A stretch of DNA of 64,000 nucleotides from contig JAJPEN010000034.1 of assembly GCA_021166835.1 (NCBI GenBank), forward strand, positions 1-64,000, read 5' to 3'. The DNA comes from Burkholderiaceae bacterium (GTDB lineage Bacteria > Pseudomonadota > Gammaproteobacteria > Burkholderiales > Burkholderiaceae). Below, piece after piece: positions 56,202 to 64,000 of the stretch. A program made the position numbers and the translations under genes. The notes beneath the pieces are model-generated. The model was not told the DNA's origin. It did no database searches and worked only from the letters and a program-made list of their open reading frames with translations. Within the stretch, counting starts at the first letter, position 1, and each line of letters opens with the position of its first letter.

Positions 56202-56996
56202 ATGACGATCGACTGGTTCACGCTCGCAGCGCAGCTCGTCAACTTCGCGCTGCTGCTGATCCTGCTGCGCGTGTTCCTGTACCGTCCGATCCTGCGCGTG
56301 ATGGCCGAGCGCGAGAAGCGCACGGCGGCGCCGCTGAACGAGGCGCGACGCCTCGCCGACGAGGCGGCCGCCGAGCGCGAGGCGCTGCGGCAGGAGCGGG
56401 AAGCGTTCGAGCGCGAGCGCACCGAGCGCCTCGAAGCCGCGACGCGCGAGGCCGACGAGAAACGCCAGCAGCAGCTCGCCGACATCGAGCGCGAAACGGC
56501 CGAACTTCGCGTCGCCGCTGCCGAAGCCGTGGAGCGCGACCTCGGGCGCGTGGCCGGCGGCCTGATGACGCGCGTCTCGAAGCTCGTCGTCGACGAGGTG
56601 CGGGCGACGGTCGCCTCGGTCGCCGGCGTCGAGCTCGACCACCCGGCGTGGGCGAGGTTCGAGGAGCACCTGCGTGCTCTGCCGGCCGAGCAGCGCCGCA
56701 GTTTCGCCGAAGCGGCGCGAGGCGCGGTGCGGGTCGTGACTCCCCGACCGCTCGCGTCCGTCACGGCCGACACGGCCCGCTCGGCGCTGCGCGAGCTGCT
56801 CGACGCGCGAAGCGTGAGCTTCGACACCGAGCCCGACCTGCTGCTCGGCGTGGCGCTCGAGGCAGGGGGATTGCGCCTGGACGGCAGCGCCGCCGCCCGG
56901 CTGGAGTCGCTGGAGCGTTCGTTCGCGACGGCGCTCGGCACCGTGCGCGAGATCGCCCCGTCGGGCGGCGCGCCCATGATGGCCGAAGAGCGATGA
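56202..56996 (+). CDS. atpF: N-ATPase subunit b with delta-like C-terminus
   Basis: 264 residues: one N-terminal membrane helix (FTLAAQLVNFALLLILLRVF), a long charged coiled coil to about residue 130, and a C-terminal domain (RFEEHLRALPAEQRRSFAEA, LDARSVSFDTEPDLLLGVALEAG) resembling subunit delta. No atpH gene occurs between atpF and atpA, so this fused form probably fills both roles as in other N-ATPases. Overlaps atpA by 4 bases. Confidence 0.87.
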   Translation: MTIDWFTLAAQLVNFALLLILLRVFLYRPILRVMAEREKRTAAPLNEARRLADEAAAEREALRQEREAFERERTERLEAATREADEKRQQQLADIERETAELRVAAAEAVERDLGRVAGGLMTRVSKLVVDEVRATVASVAGVELDHPAWARFEEHLRALPAEQRRSFAEAARGAVRVVTPRPLASVTADTARSALRELLDARSVSFDTEPDLLLGVALEAGGLRLDGSAAARLESLERSFATALGTVREIAPSGGAPMMAEER

Positions 56997-58531
56997 CCGG
57001 GCGGGGCGAGGAGGAAGTCGCCGCCGCGCTGCTGTCGGGCCTCGATGCGCTCGACGCCGCCCGCCGCGACGTCGCCGGCGAACCGGCCCTGGACGAAGTC
57101 GGACAGGTAACGGGGGTGGCGCGCGGGGTGGCGACGGTGACCGGGCTGCCGGGCGCCTTCGCCGACGAGACCGTCACCCTGGGCCGCGGCGCCATCGGCC
57201 TCGTCGCCGACCTGCGCGAGAAGTCGATCGGCGTCGTGCTGCTCGCCGGATCGCGCGAGGTGCACGCGGGCGCTCCGGTCCGGCGCACGGGGCGCGTTCT
57301 CGACGTGCCGGTCGGCGACGCGCTGCTGGGCCGCGTGATCGACCCGCTGGGCAGCCCGCTCGACGGCGCCGCCCCGGTCGAGTCGCGCGAGCGCCTTCCG
57401 ATCGAGCGCCCCGCCACGCCGATCAACGACCGCGCTCCGGTCCGCGTGCCGCTGCAAACCGGCGTGAAGGTCGTCGATGCCCTCTTTCCGATCGGTCGCG
57501 GCCAACGCGAGCTGATCGTGGGAGATCGCCAGACGGGCAAGACCTCGGTTGCGCTCAGCGCGATCCTCGCGCAGCGCGAGACCGGAGTGTTGTGCGTGTA
57601 CTGCTCGGTGGGGCGGCGGGGCGCCGAGGTGGCGCGAACCGTCGCCACCCTGCGGCGCAACGGCTCGCTCGCGTACACGACCGTCGTCGTGGCCTCCTCG
57701 GAGGCCGAGCCGGGATTGCGGCAGATCGCGCCCTTCGCGGCGATGAGCGTCGCCGAGGCCTGGATGCAGGCCGGCAGGGATGTACTGGTGATCCTCGACG
57801 ACCTCGTTCAGCACGCCCGCGCTCATCGCGAGGTCTCGCTGCTGCTGCGCAGGCCGCCCGGCCGCGAGGCCTACCCGGGCGACATCTTCTACCTGCACTC
57901 GCGCCTGCTCGAACGCGCCACCCAGCTAAAGGACGCGCGGGGCGGCGGCTCGCTGACCGCGCTGCCGATCGTCGAGACCCAGGAACGCGACCTCGCCGCC
58001 TACGTTCCGACCAATCTGATCTCGATCACCGACGGCCAGATCGTGCTGTCGTCCGAGCTGTTCCGGCTCGGCCAGTTGCCCGCCGTCGATATCGGGCTGT
58101 CGGTGTCCCGCGTCGGCGGCAAGGCGCAGCGCCCCGCCTATCGCGCGGTGGCCGGCGGCCTGCGCCTGTCGCATGCGCAGTTCCAGGAGCTGGAGACCTT
58201 CGCGCGCCTTGGCGCCGAGCTGGACGAGAGCACGCGCGAAACGCTGACCCGCGGCAGGCGCGTGCGCGAGGTGCTGCGGCAGGGCGCGCTCGAGCCGATT
58301 CCCGTCGCCGAGCAGATCGCGGTCCTGCTGGGGGCGGACGCAGGAGTGTTCGACGAGGTGCCGACGACGCGGGTCGGGGCGATCGAGCGCATCGTGCGCA
58401 GCGAGGTCCGCCGCGAACTCCCGAACGTGTGCGCGCGAATCGAGGGTGGCGAGTCGCTCGACGAGGACGACCGCGACGCCCTGCTCGGGTTCGCCCGCAA
58501 GATCGTCGCATCGGCCGCAGCCCGCGCATGA
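56993..58531 (+). CDS. atpA: N-ATPase F1 alpha subunit
   Basis: 512-residue alpha subunit. Walker A is GDRQTGKT; PLGSPLDG, LFPIGRGQRELIVGD, VLVILDDLVQHARAHREVSL and the late VGGKAQRPAYR are conserved. Close to typical length (about 510). It overlaps atpF and atpG by 4 bases each, giving a coupled F-A-G set. Confidence 0.94.
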   Translation: MTGRGEEEVAAALLSGLDALDAARRDVAGEPALDEVGQVTGVARGVATVTGLPGAFADETVTLGRGAIGLVADLREKSIGVVLLAGSREVHAGAPVRRTGRVLDVPVGDALLGRVIDPLGSPLDGAAPVESRERLPIERPATPINDRAPVRVPLQTGVKVVDALFPIGRGQRELIVGDRQTGKTSVALSAILAQRETGVLCVYCSVGRRGAEVARTVATLRRNGSLAYTTVVVASSEAEPGLRQIAPFAAMSVAEAWMQAGRDVLVILDDLVQHARAHREVSLLLRRPPGREAYPGDIFYLHSRLLERATQLKDARGGGSLTALPIVETQERDLAAYVPTNLISITDGQIVLSSELFRLGQLPAVDIGLSVSRVGGKAQRPAYRAVAGGLRLSHAQFQELETFARLGAELDESTRETLTRGRRVREVLRQGALEPIPVAEQIAVLLGADAGVFDEVPTTRVGAIERIVRSEVRRELPNVCARIEGGESLDEDDRDALLGFARKIVASAAARA

Positions 58532-59433
58532 TCTCGCGCGAGACGGTGCGCAGGAAGCTGGAGACGGCAACCAGCCTCGGCGACCTCGTCACGACGATGA
58601 AGGGACTCGCATCGGTGCGCGTGCACCAGTACCGCCGGACGATGCGCGCGCTCGATGCCTCCACGCTGACCCTCGACCTCGCCGCTCGCGCCCTGCTGTA
58701 CCTGCACCCCGAGGCGGCAGCGTCGCAGCCGGGCCTTGCGCCGAGCGCGATCACTGTCGTGTTCGGCTCCGATCGCGGGCTGTGCGGTGCGTTCAACGAC
58801 CGGATGGCCCGCTTCACCGGCCAGGAGCTGGCCGGGCGTGGCGTCGAGGGTGTCTCCGTGCGCGTCGTGGCGATCGGTCGCAGGGTGGCCCGTCGGCTGC
58901 GCCGCGCGGGCCGGGCGCCCGACGCGCTGCTCTCGGCGCCGAGCAGCCTCGAGGCGATCGAAGCCGCCGTTGCCGATCTCCTCGACTTCCTCGACGCGGA
59001 TCGCCGTGCCGGGCGCGAGAGCCGGGTGCGGCTCGTCTACGCGCGCCCGATCGGCTCGACGCGCTTCGAGCCGTGCAGCGAGCAGGTACTGCCGGTCGAT
59101 ACCGGCTGGATGCGCCAGCTGAGCGGCCTGCCCTGGGTGACCCGAAAGCTGCCGATGGAGCTTTCCGATCCGCTGGAGCTGCTGCGCGGACTGATCCGGC
59201 ATCGCATGGCGCTCGCGATCGTCAAGGCGTTCGGATCTTCATTGGCGGCCGAGAACGCCGCGCGGCTCGCGGCGATGGAGGCAGCCTCGCACAACGTGGC
59301 GGAGCGCCTCGCCAGCCTGCGCGCACGGCACCAGACGGCACGGCAGGCGGCGATCACCGCCGAACTGCTCGACATCCAGAGCGCCGCTGCCGCACTGGAG
59401 GAACCCGACGCCGATCCGGAAGACGCCGGGTGA
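58528..59433 (+). CDS. atpG: N-ATPase F1 gamma subunit
   Basis: 301 residues. N-terminal helix (RETVRRKLETATSLGDLVTTM, then KGLASVRVHQYR), a Rossmann-like centre with VVFGSDRGLCGAFND and a C-terminal helix (EAASHNVAERLASLRARHQ) that form the rotor shaft. Sequence drift relative to housekeeping gamma is typical of N-ATPases. Last gene of the operon; the convergent AraC gene ends 33 bases later. Confidence 0.9.
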   Translation: MISRETVRRKLETATSLGDLVTTMKGLASVRVHQYRRTMRALDASTLTLDLAARALLYLHPEAAASQPGLAPSAITVVFGSDRGLCGAFNDRMARFTGQELAGRGVEGVSVRVVAIGRRVARRLRRAGRAPDALLSAPSSLEAIEAAVADLLDFLDADRRAGRESRVRLVYARPIGSTRFEPCSEQVLPVDTGWMRQLSGLPWVTRKLPMELSDPLELLRGLIRHRMALAIVKAFGSSLAAENAARLAAMEAASHNVAERLASLRARHQTARQAAITAELLDIQSAAAALEEPDADPEDAG

Positions 59434-59465
59434 GTCGGTGCCGATGAGCGCCGAGGCTGCCGGCT

Positions 59466-60461
59466 TCAGGCACCAGCGGCGCGGTGCAGCGTCTCCGAAG
59501 GCAGCTCGCCGAACATCCGACGGTAATCGCAGGCGAAGTGGCTCAGATGCCAGAAGCCCCAGCGTGCGGCGACGTCCTGCACGCTGGTTCCCGCCGCTGG
59601 CGCCCGCAGCGCGCGCCGCACGCCATTGAGCCGCAGCGCCCGCAGGTAGGCCACCGGATTGAGCCGCAGCACCTCGTGAAAGCCGTACTGCAGCGTGCGC
59701 CGGCTCACCCGCAGTTCGCGGCACAGGTCTTCGACGCTCAGCGGCTCGTCGACGTGCTCGCGCATGTATTCCTGCGCGCGGCTGACCAGCGCGTGGCTGC
59801 GCGTGGGTCCCGTCGCCGGTACGCTCTCGTCGCCCACCACCGTGAAGGTATCTACGACGCTGCGATAGACCGCCTGCTCGAGCGCGCGCCGCGTGACCGG
59901 ATGCTGCAGCTTCTGCGGATGTCCGCAAATCGATTCGAGCGCCAGCAGCAGGAACGCGCGCAGCCGCCGCACCCGATCCGGTGCCGGCGAAGCCACTGAC
60001 ACGCCGCGCAGGTCTTCATCGACGTCGCGCTGGTCGATCTCCAGCGCGTAGCCGCGCAGCGCGTCGATCGGCATCGACAGGCCGACCAGGTCCAACGGCG
60101 CCGGCGCGCGGAAATCGAGCCCGCGTCGATCGCGCAGCACAAGCACGGAATCGAGGCCGACCGGCCGGCCGTCGAAGCAGCCCTCGCCCTGCAACGCGAT
60201 CGGCACGCCGAACATGTAGGCGCCGGCGCGGCCCGAGCCAAGTTCGTGCACCGATTGATTCGTCGTTTCGCGAAACAGCTGGATGTCGGCGAACAGCGCT
60301 TCGCACAGGAAGCCCTCGAAGGGGCCCGGGGTGAGCTGCTCGTAGGTCTGGTCCCAGCCGCTCAAGTAAGCGGCGTGCTCGTCCGCATCGTGCGAGCGCA
60401 TCCGGGCGAACGAATAATCGTCGCGCTGGGATTGCGTCGGGGGCCGCTCGCCGATGCACAT
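59466..60461 (-). CDS. AraC-family regulator, FeaR-like
   Basis: 331 residues. N-terminal sensor domain resembling AraC_binding_2 (FeaR group), C-terminal double helix-turn-helix: ALVSRAQEYMREHVDEPLSVEDLCRELRV, SRRTLQYGFHEVLRLNPVAYL, then WGFWHLSHFACDYRRMFGELPSE. ATG at 60459-60461 with GGAG upstream. It diverges from the amine dehydrogenase operon across 288 bp, so control of that operon is the simplest reading; FeaR in E. coli controls aromatic amine oxidation. Confidence 0.87.
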   Translation of the reverse strand: MCIGERPPTQSQRDDYSFARMRSHDADEHAAYLSGWDQTYEQLTPGPFEGFLCEALFADIQLFRETTNQSVHELGSGRAGAYMFGVPIALQGEGCFDGRPVGLDSVLVLRDRRGLDFRAPAPLDLVGLSMPIDALRGYALEIDQRDVDEDLRGVSVASPAPDRVRRLRAFLLLALESICGHPQKLQHPVTRRALEQAVYRSVVDTFTVVGDESVPATGPTRSHALVSRAQEYMREHVDEPLSVEDLCRELRVSRRTLQYGFHEVLRLNPVAYLRALRLNGVRRALRAPAAGTSVQDVAARWGFWHLSHFACDYRRMFGELPSETLHRAAGA

Positions 60462-60601
60462 CGTCGTCGCTCTCCGCGGTTGCCGGCCGATGGAGAAGAC
60501 GCTCGACGGCCGCAACTGTCCGGAACGGGGTCGGGAAACGACCACGGGGAGCAGATTGGATCCCGTTTCGGCGCGCTTGGCAAGCAGGAAATCGCCAACT
60601 C

Positions 60602-60616
60602 GTTGCATTCTGCAAC
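60602..60616. promoter_or_regulatory. candidate operator between araC-type gene and aauB
   Basis: Perfect dyad GTTGCA-TTC-TGCAAC, about 134 bases upstream of aauB and 141 upstream of the regulator. It is the clearest symmetric site in this divergent region. Its binding protein is unproven. Confidence 0.4.
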
Positions 60617-60697
60617 CGATTTTCGACGGCGAAAGAAAGGTCGGATCCGCGGCCCCCGATTGCCGATTTCGGCTAACGCATCGGCGAAAGCGTCTCC

Positions 60698-60703
60698 TAG
60701 AAT
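60698..60703 (+). promoter_or_regulatory. candidate -10 element of the aau operon
   Basis: TAGAAT 46 bases before the aauB start. No good -35 at normal spacing, consistent with dependence on an activator such as the divergent AraC protein. Confidence 0.35.
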
Positions 60704-60749
60704 CGCTGCGAGTCGACGAAGAATCGACCGAACGAGGAGTCTTCCCGTG

Positions 60750-61898
60750 ATGAATCGATTCGCCGCACGCGTGCTCCAGGCGTCGCTGCTGGCCCTTGGG
60801 ATCACCGGCGCATCGGCGCAATCGTTGCCCGAGAAACAAACGGTGGTCACGCCGCCGCCGGCCGGCCCGACGCGTGCGTACGTGTCCGATATCGCGATCC
60901 AGCACATCGTCGACGGACGCCTGCACGTGGTCGACGTCGATGCCGCCCGCTACGTCGGCCAGATCCCGCTCGGCTACGCCGGGCAGGCCGTGCTGTCGCC
61001 CGACCGCAAGCACATCTACGTCTCCACCACCTATTACCCGCGGTTGTGGCGGGGCACGCGCGCCGACGTCATCGACATCTGGGACGCGGAAACGCTGTCG
61101 TTCACCGGCGAAATCCCGATCCCCGAGCGGCGCGCGCAGGCGCTGAACTACAAGGGGCTGATCAGCGTCTCGTCGGATTCGCGCTGGCTGTACGTGCAGA
61201 ACGCCACGCCGGCGAGTTCGATCAGCATCGTCGACCTGCGCGAGCGCAGGCTGGCGAGCGAGGTGGCCAACTCCGGCTGCTGGCTCGCGCTGCCGGTGCC
61301 GAGCGCACCGAACCGCTTCGCCACGCTGTGCGGCGACGGCACGATGGAAACGATCACGCTCGACGAGCGCGGCGCGCTCGCCTCGCGCGCGCGCAGCGAT
61401 CGCTTCTTCGATGCCGACGTCGATCCGATCTTCGTGCATGCCGAGACGATCGGCGACCGCTTCTTCTTCGTCTCGTACCTGGGCAAGGTGCACGAAGTCG
61501 ATCTCTCCGCGGAGAAGCCGCGCGCGGTCGGCAGCTGGTCGATGGTCGGCGCCGCCGACGCGAAGAAGAACTGGCGCCCCGGCGGCTACGAGCTGTTCGC
61601 CATTCATGCGAAGAGCGGCCGGATGTACGTGCTGATGCACCCCGACGGCCAGGAAGGCTCGCACAAGAACCCCGCCGCCGAGATCTGGGCCTTCGACCTC
61701 GCCGCGAAGAAGCGCGTCGCGCGCATTCCGGGCAACAACGCGATCTCGGTCACGGCGATCCAGGGCGGGGCGCCGCGCCTGGTGGCGCTGGACGCGATGA
61801 CGATGGGACTCGTGCTGATCGACGCCGGCGACAAGCCGCGCGTCGTGCAGCGGATGGACGGCGTCGCCGAGGCCGGCACGCTGATCGAGATGCAGTGA
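60750..61898 (+). CDS. aauB: aralkylamine/methylamine dehydrogenase heavy chain
   Basis: 382-residue seven-bladed propeller subunit with a signal peptide (MNRFAARVLQASLLALGITG, cleavage near ASA). Shared with the Alcaligenes AauB heavy chain as I recall it: STTYYPRLWRGTRADVIDIW, EIPIPERRAQALNYKGL, GRMYVLMHPDGQEG, HKNPAAEIWAFD and VARIPGNNAIS. Those strings favour aralkylamine (AADH) over methylamine dehydrogenase. The ATG at 60750 follows a GAGGAG site 11 bases earlier. First gene of aauB-mauE-mauD-aauA. Confidence 0.85.
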   Translation: MNRFAARVLQASLLALGITGASAQSLPEKQTVVTPPPAGPTRAYVSDIAIQHIVDGRLHVVDVDAARYVGQIPLGYAGQAVLSPDRKHIYVSTTYYPRLWRGTRADVIDIWDAETLSFTGEIPIPERRAQALNYKGLISVSSDSRWLYVQNATPASSISIVDLRERRLASEVANSGCWLALPVPSAPNRFATLCGDGTMETITLDERGALASRARSDRFFDADVDPIFVHAETIGDRFFFVSYLGKVHEVDLSAEKPRAVGSWSMVGAADAKKNWRPGGYELFAIHAKSGRMYVLMHPDGQEGSHKNPAAEIWAFDLAAKKRVARIPGNNAISVTAIQGGAPRLVALDAMTMGLVLIDAGDKPRVVQRMDGVAEAGTLIEMQ

Positions 61899-62470
61899 TG
61901 GCGCTGCCCGCGCTCGATCCCGTGCTCGGCCACGCGGTCGCCGGCGCACTCGCGCTGGTGCTCGCCGTCGGCGCGTGGCCCAAGCTCGCCGACCTCGAAA
62001 GCTTCGCGTTCGCCGTCGAGCGCTACCGGCTGCTTCCGCTGCCTGCCGCGCGCGCCGTCGGCTTCGTGCTGCCCTTCGCCGAGGCCGCCGCGGCGGCGCT
62101 GCTCGTCGTGCCGGCCACTCGCCTGCCCGGCGCGCTGCTCGCCGCCGCGCTGGTCGCGCTCGTCACCGGCGCCGTCGTCGTCAACCTGCTGCGCGGCCGC
62201 ACCGACATCGACTGCGGCTGCGGCGGCCCCGGACAGCGGCAGACGCTGTCCTGGCGCCTGCCCGCGCGCAACGCCGTGCTCCTTGCCGGATGCGCGCTGG
62301 CCGCGGCGCCCGTCGCGTCACGCCCGCTCGTCTGGCTCGACGCCTTCACCGCCACCTTCGCCGCGGCAGCGTTGTGGTTCGTCTACGCCGCCGCCGACGA
62401 GCTGCTGTCCGATCCGCATCACCTGACGCAGCAAGCCAATCGACTGCCCTCGCCGGGGACCCGCCGATGA
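61898..62470 (+). CDS. mauE: MauE, membrane maturation protein of the TTQ dehydrogenase
   Basis: 190 residues with about four to five membrane helices (DoxX/MauE fold): GAWPKLADLESFAFAVERYR, PFAEAAAAALLVVPA, and the family CGCGG motif in TDIDCGCGGPGQRQ. MauE is needed to form mature light chain, probably in disulfide and TTQ biogenesis. ATG at 61898 overlaps the aauB stop by one base; mauD follows with a 4-base overlap. Confidence 0.9.
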   Translation: MALPALDPVLGHAVAGALALVLAVGAWPKLADLESFAFAVERYRLLPLPAARAVGFVLPFAEAAAAALLVVPATRLPGALLAAALVALVTGAVVVNLLRGRTDIDCGCGGPGQRQTLSWRLPARNAVLLAGCALAAAPVASRPLVWLDAFTATFAAAALWFVYAAADELLSDPHHLTQQANRLPSPGTRR

Positions 62471-63090
62471 CCGAAGCCCTGATCGTCTCGAACCTCGTCC
62501 TGTGGGTGGCCGTGCTGGCGCTGCTCGCCACCGTGTATGCGCTGGCGCGCCAGATCGGCGTGCTCTACGAGCGCATCGCGCCGATGGGCGCACTGATGCT
62601 CGACGCCGGTCCGAAGGTCGGCGACGCCGCGCCTGCGCTCGAGCTGCAGACCCTCGACGGGCGGGCCTTCGCCACCGGCGGCGCGCGCGAGAAGAGCCTG
62701 CTGATCTTCTTCCTGTCGCCCACCTGCCCGGTCTGCAAGAAGCTGCTGCCGATCCTGCAGCGCGTCGCCGCCGACGAGCACGGCTGGCTCGAGCTGGCCT
62801 TCGCCAGCGACGGCGAACGCGACGAGCACGAGGCGTTCCGTGCGCGCGCCGGCCTCGGCGCCTTCCCGTACGTGCTGTCCACCGAGCTGGGCATGTCCTA
62901 CCGGATCGGCAAGCTGCCCTACGCGGTGCTCGTCGACGAGACCGGGCGCGTGCGCGCCAAGGGGCTGGTCAACTCGCGCGAGCAGCTCGAGAGCCTGTTC
63001 ACGGCGCGCGAGCTGGGCGTCGCCTCGGTGCAGGAGTTCCTCGGCGACCGCGGCGAAACGATGCAGACGATGGAGGCGAGCAGGACATGA
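62467..63090 (+). CDS. mauD: MauD, thioredoxin-like maturation protein
   Basis: 207 residues with an N-terminal helix (LIVSNLVLWVAVLALLATVY) and a periplasmic thioredoxin-like domain containing the redox motif SPTCPVCKKLLP. The neighbours suggest disulfide handling for the many-cysteine light chain. ATG overlaps mauE by 4 bases and its own stop overlaps the light-chain ATG. Confidence 0.93.
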   Translation: MTEALIVSNLVLWVAVLALLATVYALARQIGVLYERIAPMGALMLDAGPKVGDAAPALELQTLDGRAFATGGAREKSLLIFFLSPTCPVCKKLLPILQRVAADEHGWLELAFASDGERDEHEAFRARAGLGAFPYVLSTELGMSYRIGKLPYAVLVDETGRVRAKGLVNSREQLESLFTARELGVASVQEFLGDRGETMQTMEASRT

Positions 63091-63626
63091 ACTGGTTCGA
63101 TGCGGCATTCGAGCGATCGACGCGCGCCGCCGCGCAGCGCACGTCGCGCCGCTCGGCGATCGCGCGCCTGGGGCGATTGCTGCTCGGCGCTTCGGTCGCG
63201 CTGCCCGTGCTGCCCTTCGATCGCAGCGCGCACGCGGCCAAGGGCCACGGCGGCGGCGCGAAAGGCGGCAAGGCGGTGCAGACCGACGACAAGCAGTGCG
63301 ACTACTGGAAATACTGCGGCGTCGACGGCTTCCTCTGCTCGTGCTGCGGCGGCGCCGTGAACTCGTGCCCGCCCGGCACCGAGCCGTCGAAGGTGTCGTG
63401 GATCGGCACCTGCCGCAATCCGGCCGACGGCAAGGACTACCTCGTCAGCTACTTCGACTGCTGCGGCAAGAGTGCCTGCGGACGCTGCCTGTGCAACACG
63501 AACATCGGCGAGCGACCGGCGTACCGCATCACGCTGCACAACGACATCAACTGGTGCATGGGCAGCACCAGCACGATGTTCCATTGCACCACGTCGCTGA
63601 TCGTCGGCGTGGCAGAAAAATCCTGA
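63087..63626 (+). CDS. aauA: aralkylamine-type dehydrogenase light chain (TTQ subunit)
   Basis: 179 residues. Tat-like signal (TSRRSAIARL) then mature protein with 14 Cys. Both Trp residues expected to form tryptophan tryptophylquinone are present in VSWIGTC and NDINWCMG. DYWKYCGVDGFLCSCCGG and YFDCCGKSACGRCLC match the AADH light chain wording rather than methylamine dehydrogenase (which I recall as DGNICDCSGG, CCGYNVSGRC). It oxidises a primary amine to aldehyde and ammonia in the periplasm. Confidence 0.9.
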   Translation: MNWFDAAFERSTRAAAQRTSRRSAIARLGRLLLGASVALPVLPFDRSAHAAKGHGGGAKGGKAVQTDDKQCDYWKYCGVDGFLCSCCGGAVNSCPPGTEPSKVSWIGTCRNPADGKDYLVSYFDCCGKSACGRCLCNTNIGERPAYRITLHNDINWCMGSTSTMFHCTTSLIVGVAEKS

Positions 63627-63640
63627 GACAGGGAGGAGAG

Positions 63641-64000
63641 ATGAAGGCCAGGACCAATCTTTGCGCGGCACTCGCGCTCGCGTTCGCCTGCGGGAGCGCC
63701 GCGGCGGCCGTTTCGGAGGCCGAGGCCGCTCGCCTCGGCAAGGACCTCACGCCGGTAGGCGCCGAGAAGGCCGGCAACAAGGAAGGCACCATCCCGGCCT
63801 GGGCCGGCGGCATCACGAAGGCGCCCGCCGGCTGGAAGCTGTCCGACCCGCGCCTCGATCCTTACAAGGACGAAAAGCCGCTCTTCTCGATCGACGCCTC
63901 GAACGTCGACAAGTACAAGGACAAGCTCTCCGAGGGCCAGCAGACGCTGATCCGCACGCTGCCCGGCTACCGGATGGACGTCTACCCCACGCATCGCTCG
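63641..64000 (+). CDS. DUF1329 family protein (3' end beyond window)
   Basis: First 120 residues visible. Signal peptide (MKARTNLCAALALAFACGSA, AAA cleavage), then EAARLGKDLTPVGAEKAGN and EGTIPAWAGGITKAP with DPYKDEKPLFSI, the start of DUF1329, an outer-membrane-associated LolB/LppX-like fold. GGGAGGAG lies 5 bases before the ATG. It follows the light chain by 14 bases and may be co-transcribed. DUF1329 proteins accompany hydrophobic or aromatic substrate catabolism in other bacteria; the role here is open. Confidence 0.8.
   Translation, partial: MKARTNLCAALALAFACGSAAAAVSEAEAARLGKDLTPVGAEKAGNKEGTIPAWAGGITKAPAGWKLSDPRLDPYKDEKPLFSIDASNVDKYKDKLSEGQQTLIRTLPGYRMDVYPTHRS

Overview
This is a gene-dense, very GC-rich (roughly 70%) bacterial chromosome segment. 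The core gene content and order fit a betaproteobacterium of the Burkholderiales type: slmA-argB, hslU-hslV-dksA, xerC-DUF484-dapF-two LpxL-like genes next to metK, and ahcY (with an SAH riboswitch)-tlyA-metF. No tRNA, rRNA, CRISPR array, insertion sequence or phage was seen. Two genes run off the ends: rhlE on the left and a DUF1329 gene on the right.

Region 1 (1-4.2 kb, minus strand): DEAD-box helicase rhlE, a small membrane protein, the nucleoid-occlusion factor slmA, a HAD phosphatase and argB. Region 2 (4.25-15.6 kb): a catabolic block between argB and hslU. A LysR regulator is divergent from a plus-strand series encoding protocatechuate 4,5-cleavage (ligJ, ligK, ligI, ligA, ligB, ligC). 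It also holds an unusual ModA-like protein, a DUF1932 dehydrogenase, an aldo/keto reductase and a second, divergent ligAB pair. A 236-bp imperfect inverted repeat interrupts the series. A TacA/TacT-type toxin-antitoxin pair closes the block. The six lig enzymes together would take protocatechuate to pyruvate and oxaloacetate.

Region 3 (15.6-25.3 kb, minus strand): hslU, hslV, a STAS-domain protein, a DksA with only one of four zinc-ligand cysteines, a COG0523 GTPase, xerC, DUF484, dapF and two lipid A acyltransferase-like genes. Region 4 (25.3-46.1 kb): metK with an unusual leader and TTG start, pdxH, two paralogous DUF3391/HD-GYP proteins with damaged HD motifs flanking ahcY-tlyA-metF, an EAL protein, a lytic transglycosylase, an NDUFA9-like SDR, cca, a diheme cytochrome c, an NDUFAF7-like methyltransferase, an acyltransferase, folM, folB and ttcA.

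Region 5 (46.1-64 kb): a 494-bp noncoding stretch holds a strikingly symmetric nested palindrome, a 22-bp tandem repeat and a long hairpin. After it come a complete six-gene Mrp/Mnh cation/proton antiporter operon (minus strand), a divergent nine-gene N-ATPase operon atpDCQRBEFAG (a second, Na+-type F1Fo ATPase), and an AraC regulator divergent from a TTQ amine dehydrogenase operon. That operon resembles aralkylamine dehydrogenase (aauB-mauE-mauD-aauA) more than methylamine dehydrogenase. The Mrp and N-ATPase operons back to back suggest a sodium-bioenergetics module beside an amine-oxidation module.
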